From NCBI RefSeq assembly GCF_004168285.1, contig NZ_SEWF01000020.1:1-64000 (forward strand): a stretch of DNA of 64,000 nt, in the 5' to 3' direction. Position numbers and translations under genes: made by a program. The DNA is from Emticicia agri (GTDB taxonomy: Bacteria > Bacteroidota > Bacteroidia > Cytophagales > Spirosomataceae). Below the pieces are notes generated by a model. It ran no database searches. It was not told the DNA's origin and was given only the letters and a program-made list of their open reading frames with translations. Positions 1 to 7,323 of the stretch are shown here, in pieces (positions within the stretch are counted from its first letter, which is position 1; each line of letters begins with the position of its first letter).

Positions 1-1190
1 GATGAACTGTGTTAAAAGTCAATAAAAAGTCGAAATATTATTTGGCAAACTCAAAATCATTGACGAACAAGGTTTGGTTTTTAACCACCCCAAAAACTTG
101 TCTGATTAATTTGTTCATCACGGCAATCATAGCGACTTTGTGAGCTTTACCCAAGGCTCTTTGCCTTTGATAAACAGCCACACAGGCCAGGTTATATTTT
201 TTAGCACTTCGGGCAGCCATATAAAGAATCGCTCTGACATAACCCAGTCCGGTTTTAGCCAGCCCATAGTTTTTGTGTACACTTTTGGAGGAGTGTTTTT
301 CGATGGGAACAATTCCTAAGAACTTAAGTACTTGCTTGACATTGCTAAAGTTCTTAAACCCATCACTGGCGATAATCAAAGCATTGGCAGAGGCATCACC
401 GATACCCACTACTGATTTGATTAAACCAAACAAGTGTTTATGTTGGTCATCATCTAAAGTAAAGAGTTCCTCTTTAAATTTAGTGATTTGTATTTGCAAG
501 GTCATTTGCAATAATTCTAAACTTTCAATGACTAACTTGTCAGCTCTTGGGTCAAAAGACAAGGCATGAAGTTGATTCTCATAGGCTTGTTTCTGAGTCA
601 TTAAAGTGGATAAATGTTTCCTTTTTTGTCTGAGATGATGCAAATGCTCATCTTCGATACTGGTGGGAGCAGGTTGATAATTGGCTCCATACAAGCTTAA
701 TAAGGCTGCATCCACTCCATCATGCTGATGAGTAACTTTCATACTTTTGACAAACCCTTTGCTTTGGCTTGGAGTGATTACACTAAAAGTAATCTCATGA
801 AGCGTTAAAGCATAGCTTAATGGAAGATTATAAGTACCAGTTTGTTCAAAAATAATATGTACATTTTCACCAAGTGTCTCAATCCACTGATTGATAGCTT
901 CTATAGTATTGTCGATAGTTTGTACAGGAAGTTTGATGAATTTGGATGAAGCTTGACTTAAGCCCTGAGCGATGACTAACTCATGGCTTCCCACATCGAT
1001 ACCTATGTACTGTTTGTTTATAGTCATTGTTTTAAAATAGTTTATTTCATGCTTATAACATCATCGTTTGAAGAGATCTATGTCCCAGTGAACTGTCCAT
1101 AATCGCATGAAGTGGGTAAGTTGGCTATTAGCATCACTCCAGATATATTTTACCAATTTAGCGTCAATATGACCAACTTAACCGTGTCTT
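1..1190 (-). mobile_element. IS110-family insertion sequence, ends not fixed
   Basis: The element consists of the transposase gene plus non-coding flanks. IS110 elements lack classical terminal inverted repeats, so the ends cannot be set from one copy. The right flank on this strand runs off the window start. Upstream of the gene (about 1040-1190) lies a structured stretch with a pairing of TAAGTTGG (1117-1124) and CCAACTTA (1173-1180). This is where many IS110 elements encode their guide (bridge) RNA. The 8-mer TGAACTGT occurs at 3-10 and 1089-1096, on both sides of the gene, and could mark the recombined core, although an 8-mer match is weak evidence. Confidence 0.55.
38..1027 (-). CDS. IS110-family transposase (DEDD recombinase)
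   Basis: Transposase/recombinase of 329 residues, the usual IS110 length. The N-terminal RuvC-like DEDD domain starts with IGIDVGSHE (D11) and shows E61 in FEQTGTY and D103/D106 in HDGVDA. A helical linker (about 125-195) leads to the C-terminal Transposase_20 domain with VVGIGDASA near 206-214 and the serine-rich PIEKHSSKS near 241-249, where the family's catalytic serine lies. The protein looks intact, with no frameshift. It is transcribed towards the window start and is unrelated to the aminotransferase that follows. Family membership is clear; activity and target are not shown. Confidence 0.93.
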   Translation of the reverse strand: MTINKQYIGIDVGSHELVIAQGLSQASSKFIKLPVQTIDNTIEAINQWIETLGENVHIIFEQTGTYNLPLSYALTLHEITFSVITPSQSKGFVKSMKVTHQHDGVDAALLSLYGANYQPAPTSIEDEHLHHLRQKRKHLSTLMTQKQAYENQLHALSFDPRADKLVIESLELLQMTLQIQITKFKEELFTLDDDQHKHLFGLIKSVVGIGDASANALIIASDGFKNFSNVKQVLKFLGIVPIEKHSSKSVHKNYGLAKTGLGYVRAILYMAARSAKKYNLACVAVYQRQRALGKAHKVAMIAVMNKLIRQVFGVVKNQTLFVNDFEFAK

Positions 1191-1247
1191 AATTTTATTG
1201 TATCTTAACTATAAACCAAATTTTATTCCGACTTTGCAATACTACGA

Positions 1248-1349
1248 TTTAGTGATTGTTTTAATAGTGAATCATGAATGGCGAATATTTGAGCTAAAGA
1301 TTAATTTTTAACTATTCACTAATTCACCATTAATCACACAATCACTAAA
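1248..1349. repeat. Intergenic palindrome, gtgattnagtgaat word family
   Basis: TTTAGTGATTGT (1248-1259) pairs perfectly with ACAATCACTAAA (1338-1349). The interior carries further related words (tagtgaat, attcacta). It lies between the IS110 leader and the 3' end of alaA, so it could end alaA transcription. Related but non-identical palindromes recur in at least five other gaps of this window. Confidence 0.7.
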
Positions 1350-1363
1350 CCACTCAATGATTC

Positions 1364-2605
1364 TCACGCCATCTCCATTTCATCTACCCTTACCCGATGG
1401 CCTTCTAAGAAATAACGGATACGATTAGAAGCAGTTTCGAGTTCTTCGGCAGACGGGAGAAATACGATACGGAAATGGTCGTTTTTAATATAATTAAAGC
1501 CTGTTCCAGAAACAACGAGCACTTTTTGTTCAGACAATAAATCAAAAACAAACTGTTCGTCATCTTTGAACGAGAATTTACGTAAATCAATTTTCGGGAA
1601 TAAATACAAAGCACCTTTAGGCTTTACACAGGTAATGCCCGGAATATCGGTCATTTTATAATGAATCAAATCACGTTGTTTGCATAATCGTCCTTCAGGT
1701 GCTACCAGGTCATTGATACTCTGATACCCCCCGAGAGCTGTCTGAATAGCATATTGGGTAGGCACATTGGCACACAGGCGCATACTTGCCAATAGATTGA
1801 AACCTTCGACAAATGATTTAGCCTTATGCACTGCTCCGCTCAGAATTACCCAACCTCCACGAAACCCAGCCGCACGATAGTTTTTAGATAAGCCGCCATA
1901 GGTCATAATAAATACATCGTCGCTTAGAGTAGCAACGGGTATATGCTTATTTCCATCATACAGAATTTTATCATAAATCTCGTCAGAGAATATAATCAGG
2001 TTATGCTCGGCTGCCATTTTTACAATGCCTTCCAGTACTTCCTTACTATATACTGCTCCGGTCGGATTGTTCGGATTTATTAACACAATACCTTTAGTCT
2101 TGCGGTTGATTTTTCGTCTGATGTCGTCTAAATCAGGGTTCCAGTCTGACTCCTCATCACAGATATAATGCACAGGTTTACCGCCTGAAAGTGCCACTGA
2201 GGTTGTCCAGAGCGGATAATCGGGCGAGGGGAGAAGTATTTCGTCACCCTCATTTAATAGAGCCTGCATGGTCATTACAATTAATTCGCTTACACCATTG
2301 CCGATAAAAATATCGTCGATAGTTACGCCATGAATGCCTAATTGCTGGGTATAGTGCATAATAGCCTTGCGGGCAGGAAAAATACCTAAATGATGTGAAT
2401 ACCCTTGTGCATTGCGGATATTCATAATCATATCATATATAATTTCATCAGGAACGTCAAAACCAAATGGCGCAGGATTACCAATATTGAGATTGATAAT
2501 TTTTTGCCCCATTGCCTCCAGTTGTTGTGCTTTTTCGAAGACAGGCCCACGGATAGCATAACTCAGGTTATTGAGGCGATTGCTTTTATTTATTGGCTGT
2601 TGCAT
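1364..2605 (-). CDS. alaA: Alanine aminotransferase, AlaA-type
   Basis: PLP-dependent fold-type I aminotransferase of 413 residues, very like Escherichia coli AlaA, which converts pyruvate and glutamate to alanine and 2-oxoglutarate. Recognisable blocks are the N-terminal AIRGPVFEKA, LNIGNPAPFGFD (39-50), NPNNPTGAVYS (177-187), SDEIYDKILYD (207-217), the PLP lysine K241 in GLSKNYRAAGFRGGW, and a C-terminal FRIVFLPS stretch with the arginine that binds the substrate carboxylate. The gene is monocistronic with its own good promoter 24 bases upstream. The start codon fits that promoter. Other class I/II aminotransferase specificities are possible, but the AlaA resemblance runs the full length. 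Confidence 0.93.
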   Translation of the reverse strand: MQQPINKSNRLNNLSYAIRGPVFEKAQQLEAMGQKIINLNIGNPAPFGFDVPDEIIYDMIMNIRNAQGYSHHLGIFPARKAIMHYTQQLGIHGVTIDDIFIGNGVSELIVMTMQALLNEGDEILLPSPDYPLWTTSVALSGGKPVHYICDEESDWNPDLDDIRRKINRKTKGIVLINPNNPTGAVYSKEVLEGIVKMAAEHNLIIFSDEIYDKILYDGNKHIPVATLSDDVFIMTYGGLSKNYRAAGFRGGWVILSGAVHKAKSFVEGFNLLASMRLCANVPTQYAIQTALGGYQSINDLVAPEGRLCKQRDLIHYKMTDIPGITCVKPKGALYLFPKIDLRKFSFKDDEQFVFDLLSEQKVLVVSGTGFNYIKNDHFRIVFLPSAEELETASNRIRYFLEGHRVRVDEMEMA

Positions 2606-2628
2606 ACGCTTATGGATAAAAATGTGTG

Positions 2629-2657
2629 CAAAATTAATTAAAATTTATGCGTTACAA
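2629..2657 (-). promoter_or_regulatory. Bacteroidota-type promoter for alaA
   Basis: Reading the minus strand, TTG (2657-2655) is followed after 18 bases by TAATTTTG (2636-2629), matching the TTG/TAnnTTTG promoter consensus of Bacteroidota. The alaA start codon is 24 bases downstream. Confidence 0.65.
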
Positions 2658-2671
2658 TGACAAAAAAACAC

Positions 2672-2708
2672 AAAAAAGGCCGAGATGCAATCAATCCCGA
2701 CCTTTTTA
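2672..2708 (-). terminator. Intrinsic terminator after the sigma-factor operon
   Basis: AAAAAAGGCCGAGA (2672-2685) pairs with TCCCGACCTTTTT (2695-2707), giving a G+C-rich stem flanked by A and T runs on both sides. It lies just after the LTxxQ gene on the minus strand and upstream of the alaA promoter. Confidence 0.75.
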
Positions 2709-2730
2709 TACCAATTATCTAACTTTTAAA

Positions 2731-3159
2731 CTATTCGCGCAGTTTTTCTATCAGTTTTTTATTGAAATTCTGCTCTGTGCGTTTTAATTCTGCATATTGT
2801 TTGGGCGAAATGGTTTTCAGTAGTTTCGCCATATATTCTTCATCTAATTCTATCTCTTTCTTTTTGATAGCCAGTGTCTGACGATGTGATGATATGATTT
2901 TATCGTCAGAGGCTGTCAGCGAATTAGCTTCGTCCAAAGTTCTTTTCATACTTCTTCTGAGGTCAAATTTCTTGCCTTGGTACTCATTATAGACCGACCA
3001 GAACTGCGGTGCCTGTTCTGTGGTAAGGTTTAGTTTTTCAGTAATCAGGCCAATTTTAGCAGTTTGTATTTTCTCGAATCGCTCACCATTAAACCCTTGT
3101 CTGTTCTGCGAGAACGAAAACATCGGGATGACTAAAATGATAATTATTAATTGTTTCAT
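2731..3159 (-). CDS. Periplasmic LTxxQ (Spy/CpxP-like) protein
   Basis: Small exported helical protein. The chosen start gives a clean signal peptide (MKQLIIIILVIPMFSFSQ); an ATG 27 bases upstream would add a charged tail before it. The mature part shows the LTxxQ-type element NLTTEQAPQFW and repeated helices rich in K, E and R (DLRRSMKRTLDE, KKKEIELDEEYMAKLL, ISPKQYAELKR), as in Spy/CpxP chaperones and CnrX-type metal sensors. It is the last gene of a three-gene operon behind an ECF sigma factor and a membrane protein. By analogy it may sense or buffer an envelope signal for that pair. No His/Cys metal cluster is obvious, so the ligand is unknown. Confidence 0.75.
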   Translation of the reverse strand: MKQLIIIILVIPMFSFSQNRQGFNGERFEKIQTAKIGLITEKLNLTTEQAPQFWSVYNEYQGKKFDLRRSMKRTLDEANSLTASDDKIISSHRQTLAIKKKEIELDEEYMAKLLKTISPKQYAELKRTEQNFNKKLIEKLRE

Positions 3160-3192
3160 AACTGTTGGTTTTATCTTTAGTGCCATAGCACA

Positions 3193-3930
3193 CTATATAT
3201 CTTCTTCAATATCCTGACTTTCAAGATGTTCTAAAATATCTTTCTTATTGATATTCAAATCATCTATCATCTTGGTTTCAAACTCTTTTGGCAATGGAGC
3301 AGTATTGGTAGTGATGGCTTCGTATTCCAGATTACCCAAATCCTGCGTTGCCAGATAGCTGTTAATCTCCTCTTTACTCAATGATTCAAATGCTGCTTCT
3401 GAATCTGACTGACTAAACTGCGGCACGGCAAAACCCAACCCAATCAACAATACAATACTTGCTGCTGCTGCCCACATGGTTCGGCCTTTCTGCCACCAGT
3501 TTACCTGAATAACCTTCGTTTCCTGCTGTGTCTTGCTCAGAATACGACCAGTTAATTCGTCAAAGTATCCATCAGGAACTTCAAAAATATTTTTACGTTC
3601 AATGCTCTCAACCCTTACCTGTGCTCTGATGCTTTCTTCGGTATTTTCAAAATAACCTTGCGGAACTTTGAAAACATTTACTTTAGGTAAGTTTTCTAAC
3701 CTGATTTCCTGTTTTTCAAGACCGGCAATCCGATTCATGATTCTTGATGAAAGTGTATCGAAATAATTTTCCGGAACACCAAAGTTTTGTTTTTTGCCGA
3801 AATTCACAACAGGCTCCTCAGAGAATCTGATTCTTTCCTGAATAGACATAGACAAAGTATCGAAGTAACCTTCGGGTACTTTAAATACGTTTACTTTGGA
3901 AAGTTTTTCTATGTTGATTATCTCTTTCAT
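3193..3930 (-). CDS. Membrane protein with four VPxGYF repeats, putative anti-sigma factor
   Basis: Protein of 245 residues lying between an ECF sigma gene and an LTxxQ gene. The first 135 residues contain four copies of a unit with core F-x-VP-x-(G/N)YF-(D/E): FKVPEGYFD near 17, FGVPENYFD near 50, FKVPQGYFE near 92 and FEVPDGYFD near 120, each followed by a short helix ending in R, I or V. A single membrane segment follows (TMWAAAASIVLLIGLGFAVP, about 150-170), then an acidic C-terminal domain ending in EDI. Position and topology (cytoplasmic N-terminus, one TM) suit an anti-sigma factor, but no zinc anti-sigma motif is present. The role is inferred from context. Confidence 0.7.
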   Translation of the reverse strand: MKEIINIEKLSKVNVFKVPEGYFDTLSMSIQERIRFSEEPVVNFGKKQNFGVPENYFDTLSSRIMNRIAGLEKQEIRLENLPKVNVFKVPQGYFENTEESIRAQVRVESIERKNIFEVPDGYFDELTGRILSKTQQETKVIQVNWWQKGRTMWAAAASIVLLIGLGFAVPQFSQSDSEAAFESLSKEEINSYLATQDLGNLEYEAITTNTAPLPKEFETKMIDDLNINKKDILEHLESQDIEEDI

Positions 3931-4032
3931 ACTACTACGGAGAGCCGGGTAGTGTTGTTATCCTGCTCTTTTTTAGCCTTTTAACTGATTAATTGTTTTT
4001 TTGACAAGTTAATTTTTAAAAGGTTTAAAAAA

Positions 4033-4599
4033 TTATGAATCTTTATTTAAAAAATCTTCAATTTTTTTCACAGCGAGGTGATAGGAGGCTTTCAAAGCCC
4101 CTACAGAAGTGCCTGTTATCTCGGCAATGTCTTCGTATTTCATATCATCGTAGTATTTCATATTAAATACTAACCGTTGTTTATCGGGCAACTGAAGCAA
4201 GGCTTTTTGGAGTTTTAGCTGAATCTCATCGCCCGAAATATAATCCTGCGAAATTGAACTTTCGAGCGTATTGAGCAAATCCATACTATCTTCTGATTCA
4301 GTTTCAAGAGGAATGTGGTTGCGACGACGTTTCTTTTGAAGAAAGTTTAAAGATTCGTTGGTGGCAATTCTATATATCCAGGTATATAGTTGTGCATCGC
4401 CTCTGAAGTTTTGGAGACCCTGCCAAACCTTGATAAAGGTTTCCTGCACTACATCGTCGGCGTCGTCATGGGCAATCACCATTTTACGTATATGCCAATA
4501 GATTTTCTGCTGATATTTTTTAAGCAGTAACTCAAACGCATTCTGACGCTTATCCGGTTCTATGATTAAACTAACTAACTCCTGGTCTGAAATCTGCAT
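4033..4599 (-). CDS. ECF RNA polymerase sigma factor
   Basis: Sigma-70 family ECF factor of 188 residues from the chosen start MQISDQEL. An upstream in-frame start would add 55 residues encoded by a G+C-rich repeat, with no sigma homology, so it was not used. Region 2 includes the DDADDVVQETFIKVWQ motif and YTWIYRIATNESLNFLQKKRR. Region 4 holds LPDKQRLVFNMKYYDDMKYEDIAEITGTSVGALKASYHLAVKKI as a helix-turn-helix. It directs RNA polymerase to alternative promoters, probably including its own operon. It heads a three-gene unit with a putative anti-sigma membrane protein (102 bases downstream) and a periplasmic LTxxQ protein. Confidence 0.93.
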   Translation of the reverse strand: MQISDQELVSLIIEPDKRQNAFELLLKKYQQKIYWHIRKMVIAHDDADDVVQETFIKVWQGLQNFRGDAQLYTWIYRIATNESLNFLQKKRRRNHIPLETESEDSMDLLNTLESSISQDYISGDEIQLKLQKALLQLPDKQRLVFNMKYYDDMKYEDIAEITGTSVGALKASYHLAVKKIEDFLNKDS

Positions 4600-4634
4600 T
4601 TTACCGAAAATTGGTTGATTTATGTGAGTTTTCA

Positions 4635-4762
4635 CCTCACCCCAAACCCCTCTCCTGAGGGAGAGGGGCTTAAAAGTCTCCCTCTGCGCGGCGTCCGCTT
4701 CTTTTTCAGGAGAGGGAGATTTAGAGCGGACGTCGCACGGGGTGAGGCGGCCGCCGCGCGGC
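4635..4762. repeat. G+C-rich palindromic repeat upstream of the sigma gene
   Basis: Outer arms CCTCACCCC (4635-4643) and GGGGTGAGG (4739-4747) pair. Inside, a CCCCTCTCC...GGGAGAGGGG hairpin (about 4647-4668) and a TCTCCCTCT/AGAGGGAGA pairing follow. Two further G+C blocks, GCGGCGTCCGC (4688-4698) and GCGGACGTCGC (4726-4736), pair at 10 of 11 positions. The right edge carries GCGGCCGCCGCGCGG (4747-4761), a word found twice more near 30.7 kb. A relative of the CCCCTCACCCC part lies at 12492-12532. The composition contrasts sharply with the surrounding DNA. Confidence 0.75.
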
Positions 4763-4788
4763 ATAACTCTTAAAACAACCTATCTGTT

Positions 4789-5745
4789 TTATTGTTTTCT
4801 TTGAATCACTTTTAAGGCTTTTTCAACAATATTTTTTGCTGAAAGGCCATATTTTTCCATCAATTGGGCTGGTGTACCAGATTCACCAAATGAATTGTTT
4901 ACAGCTACATATTCCTGTGGTGCCAGAAAATTCTGCGCCAACGTTTGTGCCACTGCATCACCTAAACCACCATTGGCCTGATGTTCTTCGCAAGAAACCA
5001 CACATTTAGTCTTACGAACGCTCTTTAAGATAGCTTTTTCGTCCAAAGGTTTAATGGTATGTATATTCAGAATCTCGGCACTGATGCCTTGTGCTTCCAA
5101 TATTTCGGCAGCCTGAATAGCTTCCCAGACTAAATGGCCTGTAGCAACAATAGTTACGTCTTTACCTTCGCTTACCATCCATGCCTTGCCTATTTCAAAT
5201 TTCTGGTCAGGTGCTGTGAAAACAGGTACTACCGGACGACCAAAACGCAGATAAATAGGGCCTTTCCAGTTGGCGGCAGCAATGGTAGCGGCTTTGGTCT
5301 GGTTAAAATCGCAAGGGTTGATAACCGTCATATTCGGCATGGCACGCATCATCGCTAAATCTTCAAGAATCTGGTGCGTAGCACCGTCTTCTCCTAAAGT
5401 AAGACCTGCATGAGATACCGCTATTTTTACGTTTTTATCTGAATAAGCTACCGACTGACGAATCTGGTCGTAAACCCTGCCTGAACCGAAATTGGCGAAA
5501 GTCGTAGCAAATGGAATTTTACCGCCAATGGTTAATCCGGCAGCTACACCTATCATGTTAGCTTCGGCAATACCACACTGGATAAATCTTTCAGGATTTT
5601 CTTTAATGAATGTATCGATTTTGAGAGACCCTACAAGGTCGGCACAAAGGGTTACAACATTGGGGTTAGTTCTGCCTAATTCGGTCATACCCGCACCAAA
5701 GCCTGAACGTGTATCTTTTTTCTCGGTGAATGTGTATTTTGTCAT
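4789..5745 (-). CDS. Transketolase, C-terminal subunit (half-gene)
   Basis: 318 residues covering the pyrimidine-binding and C-terminal domains of transketolase, which moves two-carbon units between sugar phosphates in the non-oxidative pentose phosphate pathway. Key blocks are RSGFGAGMTELG, QCGIAEANMIGVAAGL with the cofactor-activating glutamate, THQILEDLAMMRAMPNM, and the C-terminal domain from about 190 (KDVTIVATGHLVWEAIQAA, SCEEHQANGGLGDAVAQ). It needs the N-terminal half-protein encoded at 7915-8787. The halves are normally adjacent in Bacteroidota; here three unrelated genes lie between them. The gap to the preceding gene is 16 bases, so it probably still sits on one transcript. Confidence 0.92.
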   Translation of the reverse strand: MTKYTFTEKKDTRSGFGAGMTELGRTNPNVVTLCADLVGSLKIDTFIKENPERFIQCGIAEANMIGVAAGLTIGGKIPFATTFANFGSGRVYDQIRQSVAYSDKNVKIAVSHAGLTLGEDGATHQILEDLAMMRAMPNMTVINPCDFNQTKAATIAAANWKGPIYLRFGRPVVPVFTAPDQKFEIGKAWMVSEGKDVTIVATGHLVWEAIQAAEILEAQGISAEILNIHTIKPLDEKAILKSVRKTKCVVSCEEHQANGGLGDAVAQTLAQNFLAPQEYVAVNNSFGESGTPAQLMEKYGLSAKNIVEKALKVIQRKQ

Positions 5746-5761
5746 AAACGCTGATTAATCG

Positions 5762-6340
5762 TTAGCTATGAATTTTACTTAATGATTGTAATTTGTTTAT
5801 AAAATATCTGGCACTCGGGCAATTAGGGTGGTTAGCGGCGTTTTCGATGGAAAAGCCATTTCTGATATATTTAGCCGCAAACTTAAGTTTTGCATTTTTG
5901 CCGAAGCCCTGCTCTCGTATTCTCAAAGATTCTCGTCTTATTGTTTCGTATGGAATCATTTCCCGTTCCGGAAACTCAAAAAAATATTTTTGTTTAAAGA
6001 GAGTACTCATTGATTCTGAGTCAGCTAAAAACCAAGATTCGATTTGCTTTACTGAAACTATAATGATTTCATTTTCTAAAGGTTTTATCCGTTGCTTAGT
6101 TAAGGTAATACAAGATAAATCGTCTAAATCAGTGATAATTATTATAATTTCTGCTTGCTTATCCTTTAAATTCTCTCTATGCTCTAAAATCCGATGAGGT
6201 AGTAAGTTATCTTTACCTGTTGCATTTATTATTGGTTTTATACATTCTAAGTCAAGCCTTTTTAAAAGGTTTTGAAAATCAGGTGATTCAATTAAGATTT
6301 TCTCTACATCACCTTCACATATGAAACCTACTTTTACCAA
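5762..6340 (-). CDS. DUF4276-like TOPRIM-type protein
   Basis: 192 residues resembling DUF4276/RloB-type TOPRIM proteins. FICEGDVEKILIES carries E9 and E13, and the strand EIIIIITDLDDL carries D71 and D73, the acidic pattern of TOPRIM metal sites. VKQIESWFLAD (E101, W103) is a further family block. The C-terminal half is basic and helical. The gene overlaps the ATPase gene by 7 bases, so the two are translationally linked. In known defence pairs (PARIS AriA/AriB, AbiL, Gabija) an ATPase partners a TOPRIM or nuclease effector. A similar role here is inference from architecture, not shown by sequence alone. Confidence 0.7.
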   Translation of the reverse strand: MVKVGFICEGDVEKILIESPDFQNLLKRLDLECIKPIINATGKDNLLPHRILEHRENLKDKQAEIIIIITDLDDLSCITLTKQRIKPLENEIIIVSVKQIESWFLADSESMSTLFKQKYFFEFPEREMIPYETIRRESLRIREQGFGKNAKLKFAAKYIRNGFSIENAANHPNCPSARYFINKLQSLSKIHS

Positions 6341-7323
6341 GGTAAGCCACCTCCTAAGGCATTAGTTAATAATGCTTCATCGGCAGGCATCCCATAAAAA
6401 TCACCCTCTTTAAATTGTTTTATTTTTGTTTCACCATTAATCTTATCAACAGTTATCATTTCCTCTTCTCGCAATTGAGAAACCAATGTTTGAGAATGAG
6501 TATTTAGCCATATATAATGACCTTTCTCTTCGCAGGCATCTCTAAAGAAATTTACTAACTCTTTAACTACCTTTGGATTTAAGCCATTTTCAGGCTCTTC
6601 AATGCAAAGAAATTGAGGTTCATCAGATTGAAAAACTGCTGTCAGTAAGCAAAGAATGTTGTATGTGCCATCAGAAATTAGTTCTTTATTGAAAGGTTTA
6701 TCGTAATGTTTTTGATAAATCAGTAATTCTTCGTTACTACTAAATTCACTTTTACGTACTTCTACATCTTTAAATTCGGGAATAAATAATTCAAGCCACT
6801 CTATTATTTCTTTCTTATCCCATTCATTTTCAAGAACTCTTTTTAGTACTTTTTCAAGATTACTTTCAGAGGAGTTCCAAGAATTATTTAATCTATTGTC
6901 TCCAACATTTTTTACTTTGTCGATTTGTTTTCCTAAAAATAATCTTGAAAATGAATTGAAAATATTGTTGTTTATATCAATAAAATTACTTTCTTTAATT
7001 ATTAAATCAGAGTCAAGTACGAGTTTAATGTCTTTTGATTCTTCAATAATTTGAATTGAGATTGGGCTAATATTATCGTTAAAATTAAAAACATTAGATT
7101 TTCCTCCGTAACTATCAATTACTTGGGTTGAAATGGCTTGAGTTCTTCTATTCCCATAAGTGGCACCAAACAATGAAAATGTTCTTACAAACTCTAAAGC
7201 CTCAAAAATATTAGATTTTCCACTTCCATTAGGGCCTACAAAAACGGTAAAAGGATTCGGCTCGTTGATGGTTATATCAACAATAGATTTGAAGTTTTTA
7301 ATATTTAAGGACTTTATTTTCAA
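6334..7323 (-). CDS. RecF/AAA-like ATPase (SMC-type ABC ATPase)
   Basis: 329-residue ATPase of the AAA_21/RecF-like class. It begins MKIKSLNIKNFKSI, the usual first strands. Walker A is GPNGSGKS (30-37), the signature-like stretch is LISDGTYNIL (215-224), Walker B is FLCIEEPENGLNP (238-250), and the H-loop is NTHSQTL with H276. The middle (about 90-200) is a short helical insertion instead of a long coiled coil. The coding sequence is visibly richer in A and T than the transketolase halves around it, suggesting acquisition. ATG overlaps the stop of the Uma2 gene by 4 bases, and its own end overlaps the DUF4276 gene. It probably works with that protein. Confidence 0.87.
   Translation of the reverse strand: MKIKSLNIKNFKSIVDITINEPNPFTVFVGPNGSGKSNIFEALEFVRTFSLFGATYGNRRTQAISTQVIDSYGGKSNVFNFNDNISPISIQIIEESKDIKLVLDSDLIIKESNFIDINNNIFNSFSRLFLGKQIDKVKNVGDNRLNNSWNSSESNLEKVLKRVLENEWDKKEIIEWLELFIPEFKDVEVRKSEFSSNEELLIYQKHYDKPFNKELISDGTYNILCLLTAVFQSDEPQFLCIEEPENGLNPKVVKELVNFFRDACEEKGHYIWLNTHSQTLVSQLREEEMITVDKINGETKIKQFKEGDFYGMPADEALLTNALGGGLPW

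Noticed and set aside
3-1096. TGAACTGT on both sides of the IS110 gene as its exact ends
   Set aside because: An eight-base match also occurs elsewhere in the window (near 24722), and 70 bases upstream of the gene leave little room for a leader; no second copy confirms it.
4600-4764. A 55-residue N-terminal extension of the ECF sigma factor
   Set aside because: The added codons lie in a G+C-rich palindromic repeat and resemble no sigma region; the start at 4599 begins right before conserved region 2 at the usual distance.
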